A stretch of DNA of 64,000 nucleotides from Priestia abyssalis (GCF_002019595.1 NZ_KV917369.1:2868624-2932623), one strand, 5' to 3'. Positions 46,066 to 55,649 are shown, counted from the stretch's first letter. Made by a program: numbers and translations. Notes: a model not told the origin generated them from the letters alone.

Positions 46066-46674
46066 TTATTTAGGTGAAAGTTCACTTTCTGTTACCCATT
46101 TATGATTGGTCACTTTTTCTCCACCAGTTGTCGGAGTGTAATCCACCATATACACAGTCGTTTGTTCGGTTGAATCAATGACAGCAGTTGCCCCCTTCAT
46201 CCCTTTCATATGGTCTGCCTCTGTAATCACTTCCGCTCCTGGTTCATACGGTTCGTCACTCGCATTTTGAATCTCTTCGTGAATAATCCATTTATGATTG
46301 GTCACTCTTTCTCCGCCTGTTGTCGGATTATATGAGATAGCATAAGCTGTCGTGTCAAAAGCCCCCACAATCGTTGCCTCAGCTCCATTCATACCTTCCA
46401 TATGGTCTGTTTTCAAAATCGCTTTATCTCCGACTTTATAGGTTGGATTCTCAGCTTCTTTTAAACTTTCAGGGACTTCACCTGAACCGGAATGATTCAT
46501 CTCTTCATGATTCATTTCTGCATGGTTCTCATTGCTTGCCTGTTCTTCTTGCTTTGGTTCTTCTCCATGATTCATGTTGGCCTGATCGCTCTCCTGATTA
46601 TCATTGGAACATGCTCCTAAAAATAAAGCAGTGATCATCGTGAGCAGGAATAGAGTACTACGTTTCATTTTCAT
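46066..46674 (-). CDS. YdhK-like lipoprotein with two DUF1541 domains
   Basis: A 202-residue lipoprotein. After the LGACSN lipobox comes a Met/His/Glu-rich linker (ENHAEMNHEEMNHSG), then two tandem YdhK domains sharing TDHMEGMNGAEATI or ADHMKGMKGATAVI and YTPTTGGEKVTNHKW. The Met/His linker suggests copper contact. Family knowledge: YdhK-type extracytoplasmic protein of unknown function. Confidence 0.88.
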   Translation of the reverse strand: MKMKRSTLFLLTMITALFLGACSNDNQESDQANMNHGEEPKQEEQASNENHAEMNHEEMNHSGSGEVPESLKEAENPTYKVGDKAILKTDHMEGMNGAEATIVGAFDTTAYAISYNPTTGGERVTNHKWIIHEEIQNASDEPYEPGAEVITEADHMKGMKGATAVIDSTEQTTVYMVDYTPTTGGEKVTNHKWVTESELSPK

Positions 46675-46870
46675 GATTTTCTCCTCCTATAAACTTGGTT
46701 TATCTTATGATACGACAAAAATGTGCAGAAATTATGCAGTTAGTAAATAAAGCCATATTATGGTTCGTCTAATAAAAAAGCCAACCATAAAAGTTGGCTT
46801 TAGCTATGGAAAATTGATACATTTTCTCTGTTCGAAAGTATTCGGCTTCCTTGTATACGATAATAACCTT

Positions 46871-47425
46871 TTATCGATTTTCCTTCCATCTCTTGACAAG
46901 CGGAATAAGAAGAGCTGCGGACAATATCAGCAATACCACTTTTCCTTCCCATGTCCAGTTTAGGACCTGGTGAACAGAATAGGCCTCCAATAAGACCGAT
47001 GGAAGTTTCCCGATGGCATTGGCCAGCAGAAATGTTAATGGCTTGATACTCCCGACAGCCGCAAAAAACGTTACAAATCCAGAAGGCACAAACGGCATAA
47101 GTCGAAAAGCTACGATTAAATAAAACGCTTCTCTTCCCGTCGCGGATAAAAGTCTTTGAAGTTTCGGGTACTTTTCGAGCTTTTCTCTTGAAATGCCTCT
47201 TAACCCTTTCCGGTATAAATAAAAAGCGGCACCTGCTCCGATGACTTCACCTGTAAACGAAATCAACGTCCCTGTGGCAAATCCAAAAAACGCCAAATTG
47301 GCAGCCGTTAAAAAGGCACTCGGAATAATACCGAAAATGCTGATGATGACATTTGTTCCAAGGCTTATGATAATAGCTAAATGCTCATATTGTTGAAACC
47401 ACTCCAGCACTAAATCCCCCATCAT
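46871..47425 (-). CDS. TVP38/TMEM64-family (DedA-like) membrane protein
   Basis: A 184-residue membrane protein with about five helices and the family motif FRLMPFVPSGFVTFFAAVG. The DedA/TVP38 superfamily includes lipid scramblase and transporter-type proteins. Its ATG overlaps the response regulator stop by four bases, so it is part of the methyltransferase-kinase-regulator operon. Confidence 0.85.
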   Translation of the reverse strand: MMGDLVLEWFQQYEHLAIIISLGTNVIISIFGIIPSAFLTAANLAFFGFATGTLISFTGEVIGAGAAFYLYRKGLRGISREKLEKYPKLQRLLSATGREAFYLIVAFRLMPFVPSGFVTFFAAVGSIKPLTFLLANAIGKLPSVLLEAYSVHQVLNWTWEGKVVLLILSAALLIPLVKRWKENR

Positions 47426-48105
47426 TCATCTACCCATTTGTACCCTACGCCCCAAACGGTTTGTAAGTGGTTCTCCACAGGAAAACCCTCTTTTCGCAAT
47501 TTATCCCTTAGGTTGCGCATATGTGAATCGATGGTTCGATCTTCGATGTCTGCCTCCATGCCCCACACCATCATCAGTAAGTCTTCCCGGGTAAAAACGC
47601 GATTCACGTTTTTTAAAAATAAACCAATGAGTTCAAATTCTTTTCGTGTTACAGAAATAGGCTCATTATTATAACTTAAGATTCGGTGTTCTCCGTTCCA
47701 TGCCAATCCCTTATAGCAAACTTCCGCCTTCTCCTCTTTCACCCTTCTTAACACCGCTTGAATACGCGCAATTAGTTCCGCTTCATTAAACGGTTTCGTG
47801 ACATAATCGTCGGCTCCAATATTGAGTCCTTTGACGATATCTACGGATTGATTTCGTGCCGTGAGCATAATGATGGGGAGATTGGAAAATCCGCGGACCT
47901 CCCGGCAGACTTCCCACCCGTCTTTTTCCGGCATCATCAAGTCTAACAGCATGAGGTCTGCCTCATCTCCATTTTGCAAATATCGAATCGCTTGTTCACC
48001 AGCTTCAAATTTCACACATTGAAAACCATTCGGAACCAAGTACAATTCGAGCAAGTCCAACATTCTCGCTTCATCGTCAACCAACATGATTTTAGGCATG
48101 TTCAT
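47422..48105 (-). CDS. OmpR-family response regulator
   Basis: A 227-residue regulator with receiver (DDE, LMLLDLMMPEKDG, KPFNEAEL) and winged helix (VTRKEFELIGLF, RTIDSHMRNLRDKL). It overlaps the kinase by 14 bases and the TVP38 gene by four; all are co-transcribed. Confidence 0.92.
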   Translation of the reverse strand: MNMPKIMLVDDEARMLDLLELYLVPNGFQCVKFEAGEQAIRYLQNGDEADLMLLDLMMPEKDGWEVCREVRGFSNLPIIMLTARNQSVDIVKGLNIGADDYVTKPFNEAELIARIQAVLRRVKEEKAEVCYKGLAWNGEHRILSYNNEPISVTRKEFELIGLFLKNVNRVFTREDLLMMVWGMEADIEDRTIDSHMRNLRDKLRKEGFPVENHLQTVWGVGYKWVDE

Positions 48106-49489
48106 TCTCCTCTTTTAATACAATGGTAAATGTCGTTCCTTTCCCAGGCATACTTTCAGCTTGGATCATCCCGCCGTGGGCTTCTACAATTTCTTTTACG
48201 ATGGCAAGTCCTAAACCGGTACCGCCGCTTTTGCGGGATCTGGATTTTTCCACTCGATACAATCGATCAAAAATGAACGGCAAATCTTTCGGGGGAATCC
48301 CGATTCCTTCGTCGGTCACTTTAATCCAAATATCCCCATCATCTTTTTTGACCTCCAGCCGAACCGTTGTATACGGTTCAGAATAGCTTAAGGCATTGTC
48401 TAATAGATTCATGATCACCTGTTTAAACCTTCCCGTATCTACTTTTACCATTAAGCCTTCCGGGCAAGAAAAGTCCAGTTGAATATGCTGGCGATCAAAC
48501 ATCGGCTTCATTTGCTGAAAAATGCTTTCTAAAAAAACATGTATGTAAACAAGCTCTTTCTTGATCAAAAACGCATTTTGATCAAGCTGTGCCAATTCAA
48601 ATAAATTTTGAACAAGAGCAGAAAGCCTTTCCGTTTCTTCTTGAATAATGCCAAGGTACTTCTCCCGGTCGGAAACTGCAAGATTAGGCCGTCCGGCAAT
48701 ATCGGTGTAGCCCTTAATATACGTTAACGGAGTTCGCAATTCATGGGAAACATTCGCTAAAAACTCATTTCTTTCTCTCTTTAAGTACTGAAGTTCCTTC
48801 GCCAAGGACTCAATGGCATTTCCCAATTGTCCGAGCTCATCCTGGGAACGGACATTCAGCTTAACCGCAAAGTTTCCTTCACTCAATTTCTCTGTTGCTC
48901 TCTTCATCCGGACAAGCGGGCTCGTAATGATTTTAGAGAGGAGAAAAATGGTAATCACTGAAAAAAGGACTGAAATGCCGCTCACCACATAAAAATGATG
49001 TTTAAGTCTGGCAATCATGGAGCGAATCGAATCGGTATGTTGAAACATATAAACCGTTCCGGCCTCTTTACCATCTATATGAATGGGACTGGCGGTTGCG
49101 ATATATTTTCGATGGCTCCAATCTCCCTGAATAATTTTCCCTCTATAAGGACCTTGCTTTCGGTCATGCTCTTTCATGAGCTGCCTGATTTCTTCCTTAA
49201 TCGGATTAGAATGACTGAGGATTTTCCCGCCTTCATCGACAATTACTACCTCCGTTTTAGCTTCCGACTCCATTAAAGCAACGTGATGCAGCGTAGTAGA
49301 GTCAAAATTTTTCTCCAAAACATCCCGGTGGCTGTTTCCTCTCAGTCTTAAACTCTCCAATTCCTCGGTGATTCGGCTGTTGGCCAGTTCGTGATACAAG
49401 TAGATAAATAACCCTGCCTCCAGAACAAGGACAAAAATCAAGAAATAAACACCTAATTTAATCGAAATACGATTCACGTTTCTTATCAC
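48092..49489 (-). CDS. Sensor histidine kinase
   Basis: A 465-residue membrane kinase: N-terminal membrane segment (about 12-32), a 130-residue extracellular domain, a second segment (about 160-185), HAMP, HisKA with NVSHELRTPLTYIKGY (His near 248), HATPase_c (NLLDNALSYS, DEGIGI, GGTGLGLAIVKEI). Overlaps the methyltransferase stop by four bases. Partner is the regulator at 47422. Confidence 0.92.
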   Translation of the reverse strand: MIRNVNRISIKLGVYFLIFVLVLEAGLFIYLYHELANSRITEELESLRLRGNSHRDVLEKNFDSTTLHHVALMESEAKTEVVIVDEGGKILSHSNPIKEEIRQLMKEHDRKQGPYRGKIIQGDWSHRKYIATASPIHIDGKEAGTVYMFQHTDSIRSMIARLKHHFYVVSGISVLFSVITIFLLSKIITSPLVRMKRATEKLSEGNFAVKLNVRSQDELGQLGNAIESLAKELQYLKRERNEFLANVSHELRTPLTYIKGYTDIAGRPNLAVSDREKYLGIIQEETERLSALVQNLFELAQLDQNAFLIKKELVYIHVFLESIFQQMKPMFDRQHIQLDFSCPEGLMVKVDTGRFKQVIMNLLDNALSYSEPYTTVRLEVKKDDGDIWIKVTDEGIGIPPKDLPFIFDRLYRVEKSRSRKSGGTGLGLAIVKEIVEAHGGMIQAESMPGKGTTFTIVLKEENEHA

Positions 49490-50106
49490 CTTATCTTTTG
49501 CAGCTTAATTTTTCGGTACATCCCTTTCATCATAACATCAAGATTGTACTGAATTCGACAATGATGATTGACATTTTGATAAACTCTGTCAAAGGATAGT
49601 CCGATATCCGTTCCCAACATTTTGATGACGGGACGAATTAATTTCTTTCCAAAAGAGAGCCGTTCATTTGCAGGGGCAAATTTATCAAAAATTAAAATCT
49701 CCCCTTCATCTTTCGCCACTCTGACCATTTCCTTCATGACCTTTACCGGATCGGGTACAACACTTAATACTAAGCTCGCCACAATTACATCGAAAGATCC
49801 TGACTCGAAATCCAACATTTGAGCATTCATCTGCCGAAAATGAATCGAACTATTTACGTATTTCTCTTCCGCTTTTTGCAGCATTTCTTCTGAGTAGTCG
49901 ATCGCCGTGACCTCCAAGTCAGCATAAGGGATGAACCCCAAATCCGCACCCGTCCCGATTCCGACAAACAAAACCTTTTGGCCCTTTTTCCATTGCACTT
50001 CCTGAAACACTCGCTTCCTCGCTCGATAAAATATCCCTTTATTAAAAAAGAAATCATAAAAGGGCGCCCAGCATCCATAGATAGCTTGATTCCATTGATT
50101 ATTCAT
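49486..50106 (-). CDS. Class I SAM-dependent methyltransferase
   Basis: A 206-residue methyltransferase with the SAM-binding motif I VLFVGIGTGADLGFIP, then AIDYSEEML and the motif IV segment FDVIVASLVLSVV. The fold resembles small-molecule or lipid methyltransferases (phosphatidylethanolamine N-methyltransferase-like), so a membrane-lipid role would fit the TVP38 gene in the operon; this is inference. First gene of the four-gene operon. Confidence 0.85.
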   Translation of the reverse strand: MNNQWNQAIYGCWAPFYDFFFNKGIFYRARKRVFQEVQWKKGQKVLFVGIGTGADLGFIPYADLEVTAIDYSEEMLQKAEEKYVNSSIHFRQMNAQMLDFESGSFDVIVASLVLSVVPDPVKVMKEMVRVAKDEGEILIFDKFAPANERLSFGKKLIRPVIKMLGTDIGLSFDRVYQNVNHHCRIQYNLDVMMKGMYRKIKLQKIR

Positions 50107-50208
50107 TTTTTCCTCCCCCCTAAAAGAACCGATTATTTGTTGTCAGATGAATGGGTTTGTCAAAATCAATCTAAGCATACCTTACCGAAAAAATTTGCAG
50201 ATTTTATG

Positions 50209-50256
50209 CATAACGCAAGAGCTTTCTCATTTCTGCGAGAAAGCTCTTGCGTTATG
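50209..50256. terminator. Perfect 20-bp hairpin between convergent-side operons
   Basis: CATAACGCAAGAGCTTTCTC pairs perfectly with GAGAAAGCTCTTGCGTTATG around eight bases, 16 bases after the end of czcD. It lacks a T tract. Confidence 0.5.
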
Positions 50257-50271
50257 GTGATATAAAAGAAA

Positions 50272-51204
50272 TTAATTACAATGATCGTTATCCGTACATC
50301 TTGAATCGCTTTTGTCGATTTGAATGGTTGTATGGTCGATATGAAAATGCTCATGAAGAATGTGCTTGGCGGATGCCAACACTTCATCATGATTGGTCTC
50401 TGGATTGACCACCAAATGACAGCTAAATGCCGGAAAATCGGATGTAATCGACCAGGCATGCAAATCATGGACTTCGTTTACATGCTCAATCGATAAAAGC
50501 GTTTCTTTTATTTCGTTCATATCCAAGTTAGCAGGTGTCCCTTCCATCAAAATATGGAACGAGTCCTTCGTGACACGCCAGCCGCTAATGATAATTAAGA
50601 GCGCTACGATGACACTGGCAATCGGATCGGCAATATTCCATCCGAAAAACATCATTAGCAAAGCGGCAATGATAGCACCAAATGAACCAAGCATATCCCC
50701 AAGCACATGCAAAAAGGCACTTCGTACATTTAAGTTTCCGCTCGTGTCACCTTTCATCAAGATAAACGCGGCCGCCATATTAACAACTAAGCCGATGGAC
50801 GAAATTACCAACATCCCTGAACTGGCGACTTCCGGCGGGTCCATCACCCGGTGGTAAGCCTCCCAGAAAATATAGAGAGAAATGACAACTAATGTAATAC
50901 CATTTATGAATGCCGCTAAAATTTCAAAACGTTTATAACCGAATGTTTTCGTTAATGTCGCTTTTTTCTCGCCGAATGTCAAAGCCGCATAACTTAATCC
51001 CAGGGCGGCTGCATCGCTCAGCATATGACCGGCATCTGATAATAGCGCCAAGCTATTTGTTAAGATTCCTCCGATGACCTCTATTATCATATAAGCAGCA
51101 ATAAGGATAAAAGATAGTTGTAATGCCTTTTTATTTCCAGTACCGTGATGATGTCCATGGCTGTGAGAATGGCCGTGATTGTGACCATGATGAGAGTGTC
51201 CCAT
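50272..51204 (-). CDS. czcD: CzcD: cation-diffusion-facilitator zinc/cobalt/cadmium exporter
   Basis: A 310-residue CDF transporter. N-terminal His stretch (GHSHHGHNHGHSHSHGHHHG), six transmembrane helices with zinc-site Asp/His in SDAGHMLSDAAAL and HVLGDMLGS, and a cytoplasmic C-terminal domain (HVNEVHDLHAWSITSDF). Ejects Zn2+, Co2+ and Cd2+ in exchange for protons. ATG at 51204 follows AGGGAGA. A CzrA operator precedes it. Confidence 0.93.
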   Translation of the reverse strand: MGHSHHGHNHGHSHSHGHHHGTGNKKALQLSFILIAAYMIIEVIGGILTNSLALLSDAGHMLSDAAALGLSYAALTFGEKKATLTKTFGYKRFEILAAFINGITLVVISLYIFWEAYHRVMDPPEVASSGMLVISSIGLVVNMAAAFILMKGDTSGNLNVRSAFLHVLGDMLGSFGAIIAALLMMFFGWNIADPIASVIVALLIIISGWRVTKDSFHILMEGTPANLDMNEIKETLLSIEHVNEVHDLHAWSITSDFPAFSCHLVVNPETNHDEVLASAKHILHEHFHIDHTTIQIDKSDSRCTDNDHCN

Positions 51205-51230
51205 CTTATCAATCTCCCTTTTAATTTTAA

Positions 51231-51252
51231 TATATGAACATATACTCATATA
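51231..51252. promoter_or_regulatory. CzrA-type operator upstream of czcD
   Basis: TATATGAACATATACTCATATA is a 7-8-7 inverted repeat, 27 bases before the start. Its core ATGAACATATACTCAT resembles the CzrA/SmtB-type operator ATGAACATATGTTCAT. This fits CzrA encoded at 29356. Confidence 0.6.
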
Positions 51253-51326
51253 TTATGTAATATAAAATGATTATGTGCAACCTTTTTTGGATATTATTCC
51301 CCTTGTGTCATGGTGAATAAACTAAA

Positions 51327-51360
51327 AAAACAGCCGAAACCTTATGAGTTCCGGCTGTTT
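51327..51360 (-). terminator. Rho-independent terminator of the first permease/TIGR03943 operon
   Basis: AAACAGCCG pairs with CGGCTGTTT and is followed by TTTTTTTAG on the minus strand. Confidence 0.75.
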
Positions 51361-51389
51361 CGTTTCATTTCATTCACTATTTCTAACCA

Positions 51390-52391
51390 TTAAGGCGCCA
51401 CAAGCTCTTCTCCTTCATAAAACTCATACACATACGGAGTCGGCGGCGCGTCTATTTTTTCAAATTGGCTAATTTTAATATAAGGCAAACGGATGGAGTT
51501 GTACTCCGTTGTCGTCAATGTTCCTTTTATTTTCACCCACTGGTCGACTCCAAGTTTTTCGGCTCCTTTCGATTCTCCAAGCATCCCGTAAACGGACGCA
51601 TCCGCCACACAACAGGAAAGACCGAAACGGGCGATAACAAATTGATTTTCAGCAAAATCAGGCTCCCGGTAAACAAATCCCATCAATTCTATTTCTTTCC
51701 CGGCAAAAGCTTCCGGATTTCGGTCAAATATATTCATGAGCGGAATAAATGTCTCGTCAGGCACAGTGATGTGATCTTTCGTCAACATGCTGGCTTCCAG
51801 CTTATCGTAAAATCCTTCCGGCGGATCTTGGACCTGAAATCCTTCTTCATGTGTTAACGGGAGATCCCCTTCTTGGGCGGCAGCCGATTCTCCCTGCACG
51901 CGCTTATCGAGCTCTTCCATATATTTCTCCGGATCTTCCAAATACAATTCCGCTTCAGACATCCCTTGTGCTGCCGCTTCTTGCCGTTCTTCCGGTGCAG
52001 GGCGTGCCGTGGCATTCGCCCCGAATTTTATGCCGCGCTTCTCGGCAACGGAACTGTCCAGTATATTATTGGAAAATAAAAACCCCGTTATCACAGGAAG
52101 AATAAATAACGCATACATGACTGCAGTTTGCCATGACCGTTTCGGGCCATGATGACCATGATCGCACATACAATCATGATGATGTTCATGCTTTGAGCCG
52201 CTCCTCCAAATTTGCATCACTCCCAACAGAAAAAATGTCAACGACGCAAAATAGATAAACGGCATCATTCTCGGAGCAATAAACAACCGAATATCTCCCG
52301 ATAGCATCAATTTGAACATTAAAAGAGAGAAACCGACTAAAATCACACCACGGATAAAAGCCTGAAATGACTGATCTGTTTGATGTTCCAT
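51390..52391 (-). CDS. TIGR03943-family permease partner (copy 1, YcgQ-like)
   Basis: A 333-residue membrane protein with about three or four N-terminal helices and a large C-terminal domain. A loop carries KHEHHHDCMCDHGHHG, likely a metal site; the C-terminal domain holds CCVADASVYG and the DVKIKGTLTTTEY-type segment of the family. Pairs with the permease encoded 17 bases upstream. ATG at 52391 follows GAGAGGTGAG. In Bacillus such pairs are tied to zinc stress; the substrate is not established. Confidence 0.8.
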   Translation of the reverse strand: MEHQTDQSFQAFIRGVILVGFSLLMFKLMLSGDIRLFIAPRMMPFIYFASLTFFLLGVMQIWRSGSKHEHHHDCMCDHGHHGPKRSWQTAVMYALFILPVITGFLFSNNILDSSVAEKRGIKFGANATARPAPEERQEAAAQGMSEAELYLEDPEKYMEELDKRVQGESAAAQEGDLPLTHEEGFQVQDPPEGFYDKLEASMLTKDHITVPDETFIPLMNIFDRNPEAFAGKEIELMGFVYREPDFAENQFVIARFGLSCCVADASVYGMLGESKGAEKLGVDQWVKIKGTLTTTEYNSIRLPYIKISQFEKIDAPPTPYVYEFYEGEELVAP

Positions 52392-52408
52392 GTTCTCACC
52401 TCTCTCGT

Positions 52409-53407
52409 TTATAAAATGAACCATTGCTGAAACAGCCAAACGGCTGCATATACACATACCGTTACAATGACAATGAAGGCCGCCGTAAACTTCGCTTTAA
52501 AGGCGGACAGCATCATGAGCGTATTTTTCACATCAATCATCGGACCGTACACTAAAAAGGCAAGGAGCGAACCTGTCGAAAACGTATTAGTGAACGAAGC
52601 GGCCACAAAAGCATCCGCTTCCGAACAAAGAGACAGCACATATGCAAAAGCCATCATCACAAGCGGCGATAAATGTTCGTTAGAACCCAGGTCCATTAAA
52701 ACGTTCCGGTCCAAAAACGTCTGAAACAGGCTGGCGACAAATGCCCCCATAATCAAATATTTTCCCATGTCAAAAAACTCATCACTGGCGTGGAACAGCA
52801 TTTGCTTAAACCGATTCCCTTCCCCGTGACTATGATGAACATGCAAACTTGCCTCCTCTTCCCGCAGCTGATTGCGATTGCGGAAGAACAGATACACAAG
52901 AAAACCGATCGTGATACATAATACGAAAGCCAGTCCCATCCGTCCGTAGACGACCATCTTTTGGGTGCCGAATGCATAGTATGTAGAAGCAAATACAATG
53001 GGATTTAATATCGGGGCCCCTACCAACAATACTACTCCGACATGAAGAGGCATCCCTTTTTTAAGAAGCCGTCTCACGACCGGAATGATGGCGCACTCGC
53101 ACACCGGCAAAATGGCGCTCACCAACGCCGCCGGCAGCAGTGCCGCAATCGGGTGTTTTGGAATGAAGCGCTGTATGGTCCGCTCCGATACGAAAATTTG
53201 AATGAAAGAAGACACGAACACTCCGAGTAGAATGAACGGAATCGCCTCCAGCACGATACTTAAAAAGATGGAGTTAACATTCATCCAATCTCCCGGGAGC
53301 GCAAATGACAGCTCTTTCGGATCAATAACAAAAAAACAATAAAGAAATAAAAGCAGTAAACTGTAGCCAATTACATCTTGCCTGAGCTTTTGAAAGCTTG
53401 TCCTCAT
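52409..53407 (-). CDS. Permease of the UPF0718/ArsP-like family (copy 1, YcgR-like)
   Basis: A 332-residue membrane protein with about eight helices. Conserved motifs are PVCECAIIPVVRRLLKKGMP and LLVGAPILNPIVFASTYYAFG, with a His-rich loop (HVHHSHGEG) and LSLCSEADAFVAASF. Transport of a metal or metal complex is suggested by the His loop and the Zur box. ATG at 53407 follows GGAGG; the frame from 53431 is excluded. Confidence 0.82.
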   Translation of the reverse strand: MRTSFQKLRQDVIGYSLLLLFLYCFFVIDPKELSFALPGDWMNVNSIFLSIVLEAIPFILLGVFVSSFIQIFVSERTIQRFIPKHPIAALLPAALVSAILPVCECAIIPVVRRLLKKGMPLHVGVVLLVGAPILNPIVFASTYYAFGTQKMVVYGRMGLAFVLCITIGFLVYLFFRNRNQLREEEASLHVHHSHGEGNRFKQMLFHASDEFFDMGKYLIMGAFVASLFQTFLDRNVLMDLGSNEHLSPLVMMAFAYVLSLCSEADAFVAASFTNTFSTGSLLAFLVYGPMIDVKNTLMMLSAFKAKFTAAFIVIVTVCVYAAVWLFQQWFIL

Positions 53408-53450
53408 ATAAGACCTCCATGTTATGATCAATTTACCTTATTGCATATAA

Positions 53451-53465
53451 ACGTTATCATTACGA
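53451..53465. promoter_or_regulatory. Zur box upstream of the YcgR-like permease operon
   Basis: ACGTTATCATTACGA matches TCGTAATNATTACGA at 12 of 14 fixed bases. It starts 44 bases before the permease start codon, where a repressor should bind. Confidence 0.6.
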
Positions 53466-53539
53466 TTTATATGATAAAAAAAAGAACTTATGCATAACAA
53501 GTTCCATTTTACATGAATTCCGGTTAAATGTTAACGAAA

Positions 53540-53600
53540 AATCTTTATACAAAAAGGCGTTATCTATCTTAAATATTATAAGACAACTAACGCCTTTGCT
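53540..53600 (-). terminator. Terminator of the small ORF at 53610
   Basis: AAAGGCGTTA pairs with TAACGCCTTT across a long AT-rich loop; the minus strand continues TTTTTG. Confidence 0.4.
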
Positions 53601-53609
53601 GTTCTCTTC

Positions 53610-53804
53610 TCAAAAATACTTTTTTTGAAACGTCTCCATATTGTCAACCGGGGTTACAACCGCGTATAGATGGTCATTTGGATTCTCAAATTTTTTTTGG
53701 ATGATTTGATAATATGGCATCTGTTTTATTTGTAATCTAAACTCTTCCGAAACCCGATTTCCCTTAACGCTTCCCTCTCCCATGATTCTTTTTTCATTTT
53801 CCAT
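53610..53804 (-). CDS. Small hypothetical protein
   Basis: A 64-residue soluble, charged protein starting MENEKRIMGEGSVKGN, with VSEEFRLQIKQMPYYQII in the middle. A ribosome site AGGGAG lies 12 bases before the ATG at 53804; an in-frame GTG at 53813 is the alternative. Not recognised. A terminator downstream supports a real gene. Confidence 0.45.
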   Translation of the reverse strand: MENEKRIMGEGSVKGNRVSEEFRLQIKQMPYYQIIQKKFENPNDHLYAVVTPVDNMETFQKKYF

Positions 53805-53992
53805 CGTTATCACATTCTCCCTGCAATCTTATTTCCTACAAAGCTCAATATATTCGGAAGAAGCTTAGATTGACACAAATACCTCTTAAATATTTACATT
53901 TTATTGTTTATGGATCGTCTAACTACTTCAATAGAATAAGCTTTTTCCACAGCTGACGGTAATTGGAGGATAACACATTTCTTTGAACTGCA

Positions 53993-54021
53993 AAAAGACG
54001 AGTCGCATCGACTCGTCTTTT
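53993..54021. terminator. Rho-independent terminator of the malic enzyme gene
   Basis: AAAAGACGAGTCG pairs with CGACTCGTCTTTT over a three-base loop. Confidence 0.75.
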
Positions 54022-54050
54022 ATAGGTTAAAGTAATAGTTCATTCTGCGC

Positions 54051-55379
54051 TTAGCGGTCCGTCTTGCCTGATTGGACGGCCATTGTCTCTACAGCTTCAG
54101 CTACTCTTTCATGAACGGATAAATCGAGCGGATGCGGAACCAGATCGCCCGGTTTCGTCTCTGCTGCAATAGCTTCTGCAGCAGCAACCAGCATTTCATG
54201 GGTAATATCACGAGCTCCGGCATTCAGCACACCGCGGAAAATGCCCGGAAACCCAAGAACATTGTTAACAGAACGGCCGTCCGCTGCATAAGCAGCTCCT
54301 GCTTCTAATGCCTCTTCCGGCTCAATTTCCGGTTTCGGATTAGATAAAGCGAGAATAATTTGCCCTTGACGCACCCACTCTTTTTTAATAAGTCCTGGGA
54401 CGCCGGTAGTGGCGATGACAATATCCGACTGTTCCATCAATTCTTCGAGGCTTTCAACCGGATTTCCTCCGTAGCCCTTCAATCTTTCTTTCGCTTCCGG
54501 GGACTTGTCCGCTCCGAAAACGTTCTTTACGCCAAAAGCCATGAACATACGGCAGATTGCCAAGCCGGCTGCCCCAAGGCCAATTTGTCCTACTGTCGCT
54601 TTTTCTAAATCAACACCAGCGCTTTTGCAAGCGGACAGGACTGCTGCCAGGGTTACGACAGCCGTACCATGCTGGTCATCATGCATAACTGGAATGTCTA
54701 AATCCCTCTTGAGGCGCTCTTCTACTTCAAAACAATGCGGAGAACCAATATCTTCTAAAAGAATCCCGCCAAAGCCAGGCGAAATATGTTTGACTGTCTG
54801 AACAATTTCATCCGGATCTTTCGTGTCTAAAAGAATAGGAATGCCATTGATGCCGGCCAACTGATCGAAAAGGGCAGCTTTCCCCTCCATTACAGGCATT
54901 CCCGCAACCGGACCAATGTCTCCAAGTCCTAGAATCGCTGTTCCGTCCGTCACGATCGCAACCGTATTGCTGATGTTCGTATAAATTTTCGCTTTCTCCG
55001 GCTCCTGTTCGATCACACGGCAAACGTTTGCCACACCTGGCGTGTAGACACGTCTCAAGTCAGCAAGAGATTGAATCGGCATCTTGCTTTTCATCTGAAT
55101 CTTTCCGCCTTCATGTGCACGAAGAACATCGTCTGAAACAGTATGTAACTGGATGCCCCCTCCAAGCTCGCGAACGGCCTCTAGTAAGGACTCAAGCTTT
55201 GCTTCATTCTCGACTTGAACCGTAATGTTGCGTTTTGTATAGTTTGCCCCTACATGTACGGTTTCAATTTCTCCGATATCTCCTCCGGCAAGGCCGATGG
55301 CCGTCGCTACTTTCCCAAGATTTCCAGGAGTGGATGGGGTTTGTACAAGTAAAGTGCGAATAATATGTTTATTGATCAT
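54051..55379 (-). CDS. NAD(P)-dependent malic enzyme with N-terminal ACT domain
   Basis: Decarboxylates malate to pyruvate. Residues 1-90 form an ACT-like domain; the malic N-domain follows with RVYTPGVANVCRVI and DGTAILGLGDIGP, then HDDQHGTAVV and the NAD-binding domain with GLGAAGLAICRMF and ALSNPKPEIEPEEAL. The 442-residue form is close to the Bacillus MleA/YtsJ group. ATG at 55379 lies nine bases after GGAGG; TTG at 55385 is too close. It may link to the glyoxylate/malate genes at the window start. Confidence 0.9.
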   Translation of the reverse strand: MINKHIIRTLLVQTPSTPGNLGKVATAIGLAGGDIGEIETVHVGANYTKRNITVQVENEAKLESLLEAVRELGGGIQLHTVSDDVLRAHEGGKIQMKSKMPIQSLADLRRVYTPGVANVCRVIEQEPEKAKIYTNISNTVAIVTDGTAILGLGDIGPVAGMPVMEGKAALFDQLAGINGIPILLDTKDPDEIVQTVKHISPGFGGILLEDIGSPHCFEVEERLKRDLDIPVMHDDQHGTAVVTLAAVLSACKSAGVDLEKATVGQIGLGAAGLAICRMFMAFGVKNVFGADKSPEAKERLKGYGGNPVESLEELMEQSDIVIATTGVPGLIKKEWVRQGQIILALSNPKPEIEPEEALEAGAAYAADGRSVNNVLGFPGIFRGVLNAGARDITHEMLVAAAEAIAAETKPGDLVPHPLDLSVHERVAEAVETMAVQSGKTDR

Positions 55380-55616
55380 AACCAAATTCCTCCAAATACA
55401 TTTTCATGATGACTGGCCGTTAGGCGAGGTAACTTGTTTTGAATAAGAAACGTTATTGTCCATTCTACAATTTTACGCCTCATAAATAAAGCGTTTCCAA
55501 TCGATTAAGTTCATGTTTCTTTTATATTTTGAACAACTTCTATAAAATGAGATTACCAGATATAAAATAGTGTTCCCATTTAAAAAACTAAAAAAAGTAA
55601 AGAACATAAAGAACAT

Positions 55617-55649
55617 GAAAAAATCCTGCATATCAATACAGGATTTTTG
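55617..55649 (-). terminator. Terminator of the small membrane protein gene
   Basis: AAAATCCTG pairs with CAGGATTTT, followed by TTTTTTC on the minus strand. Confidence 0.7.
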
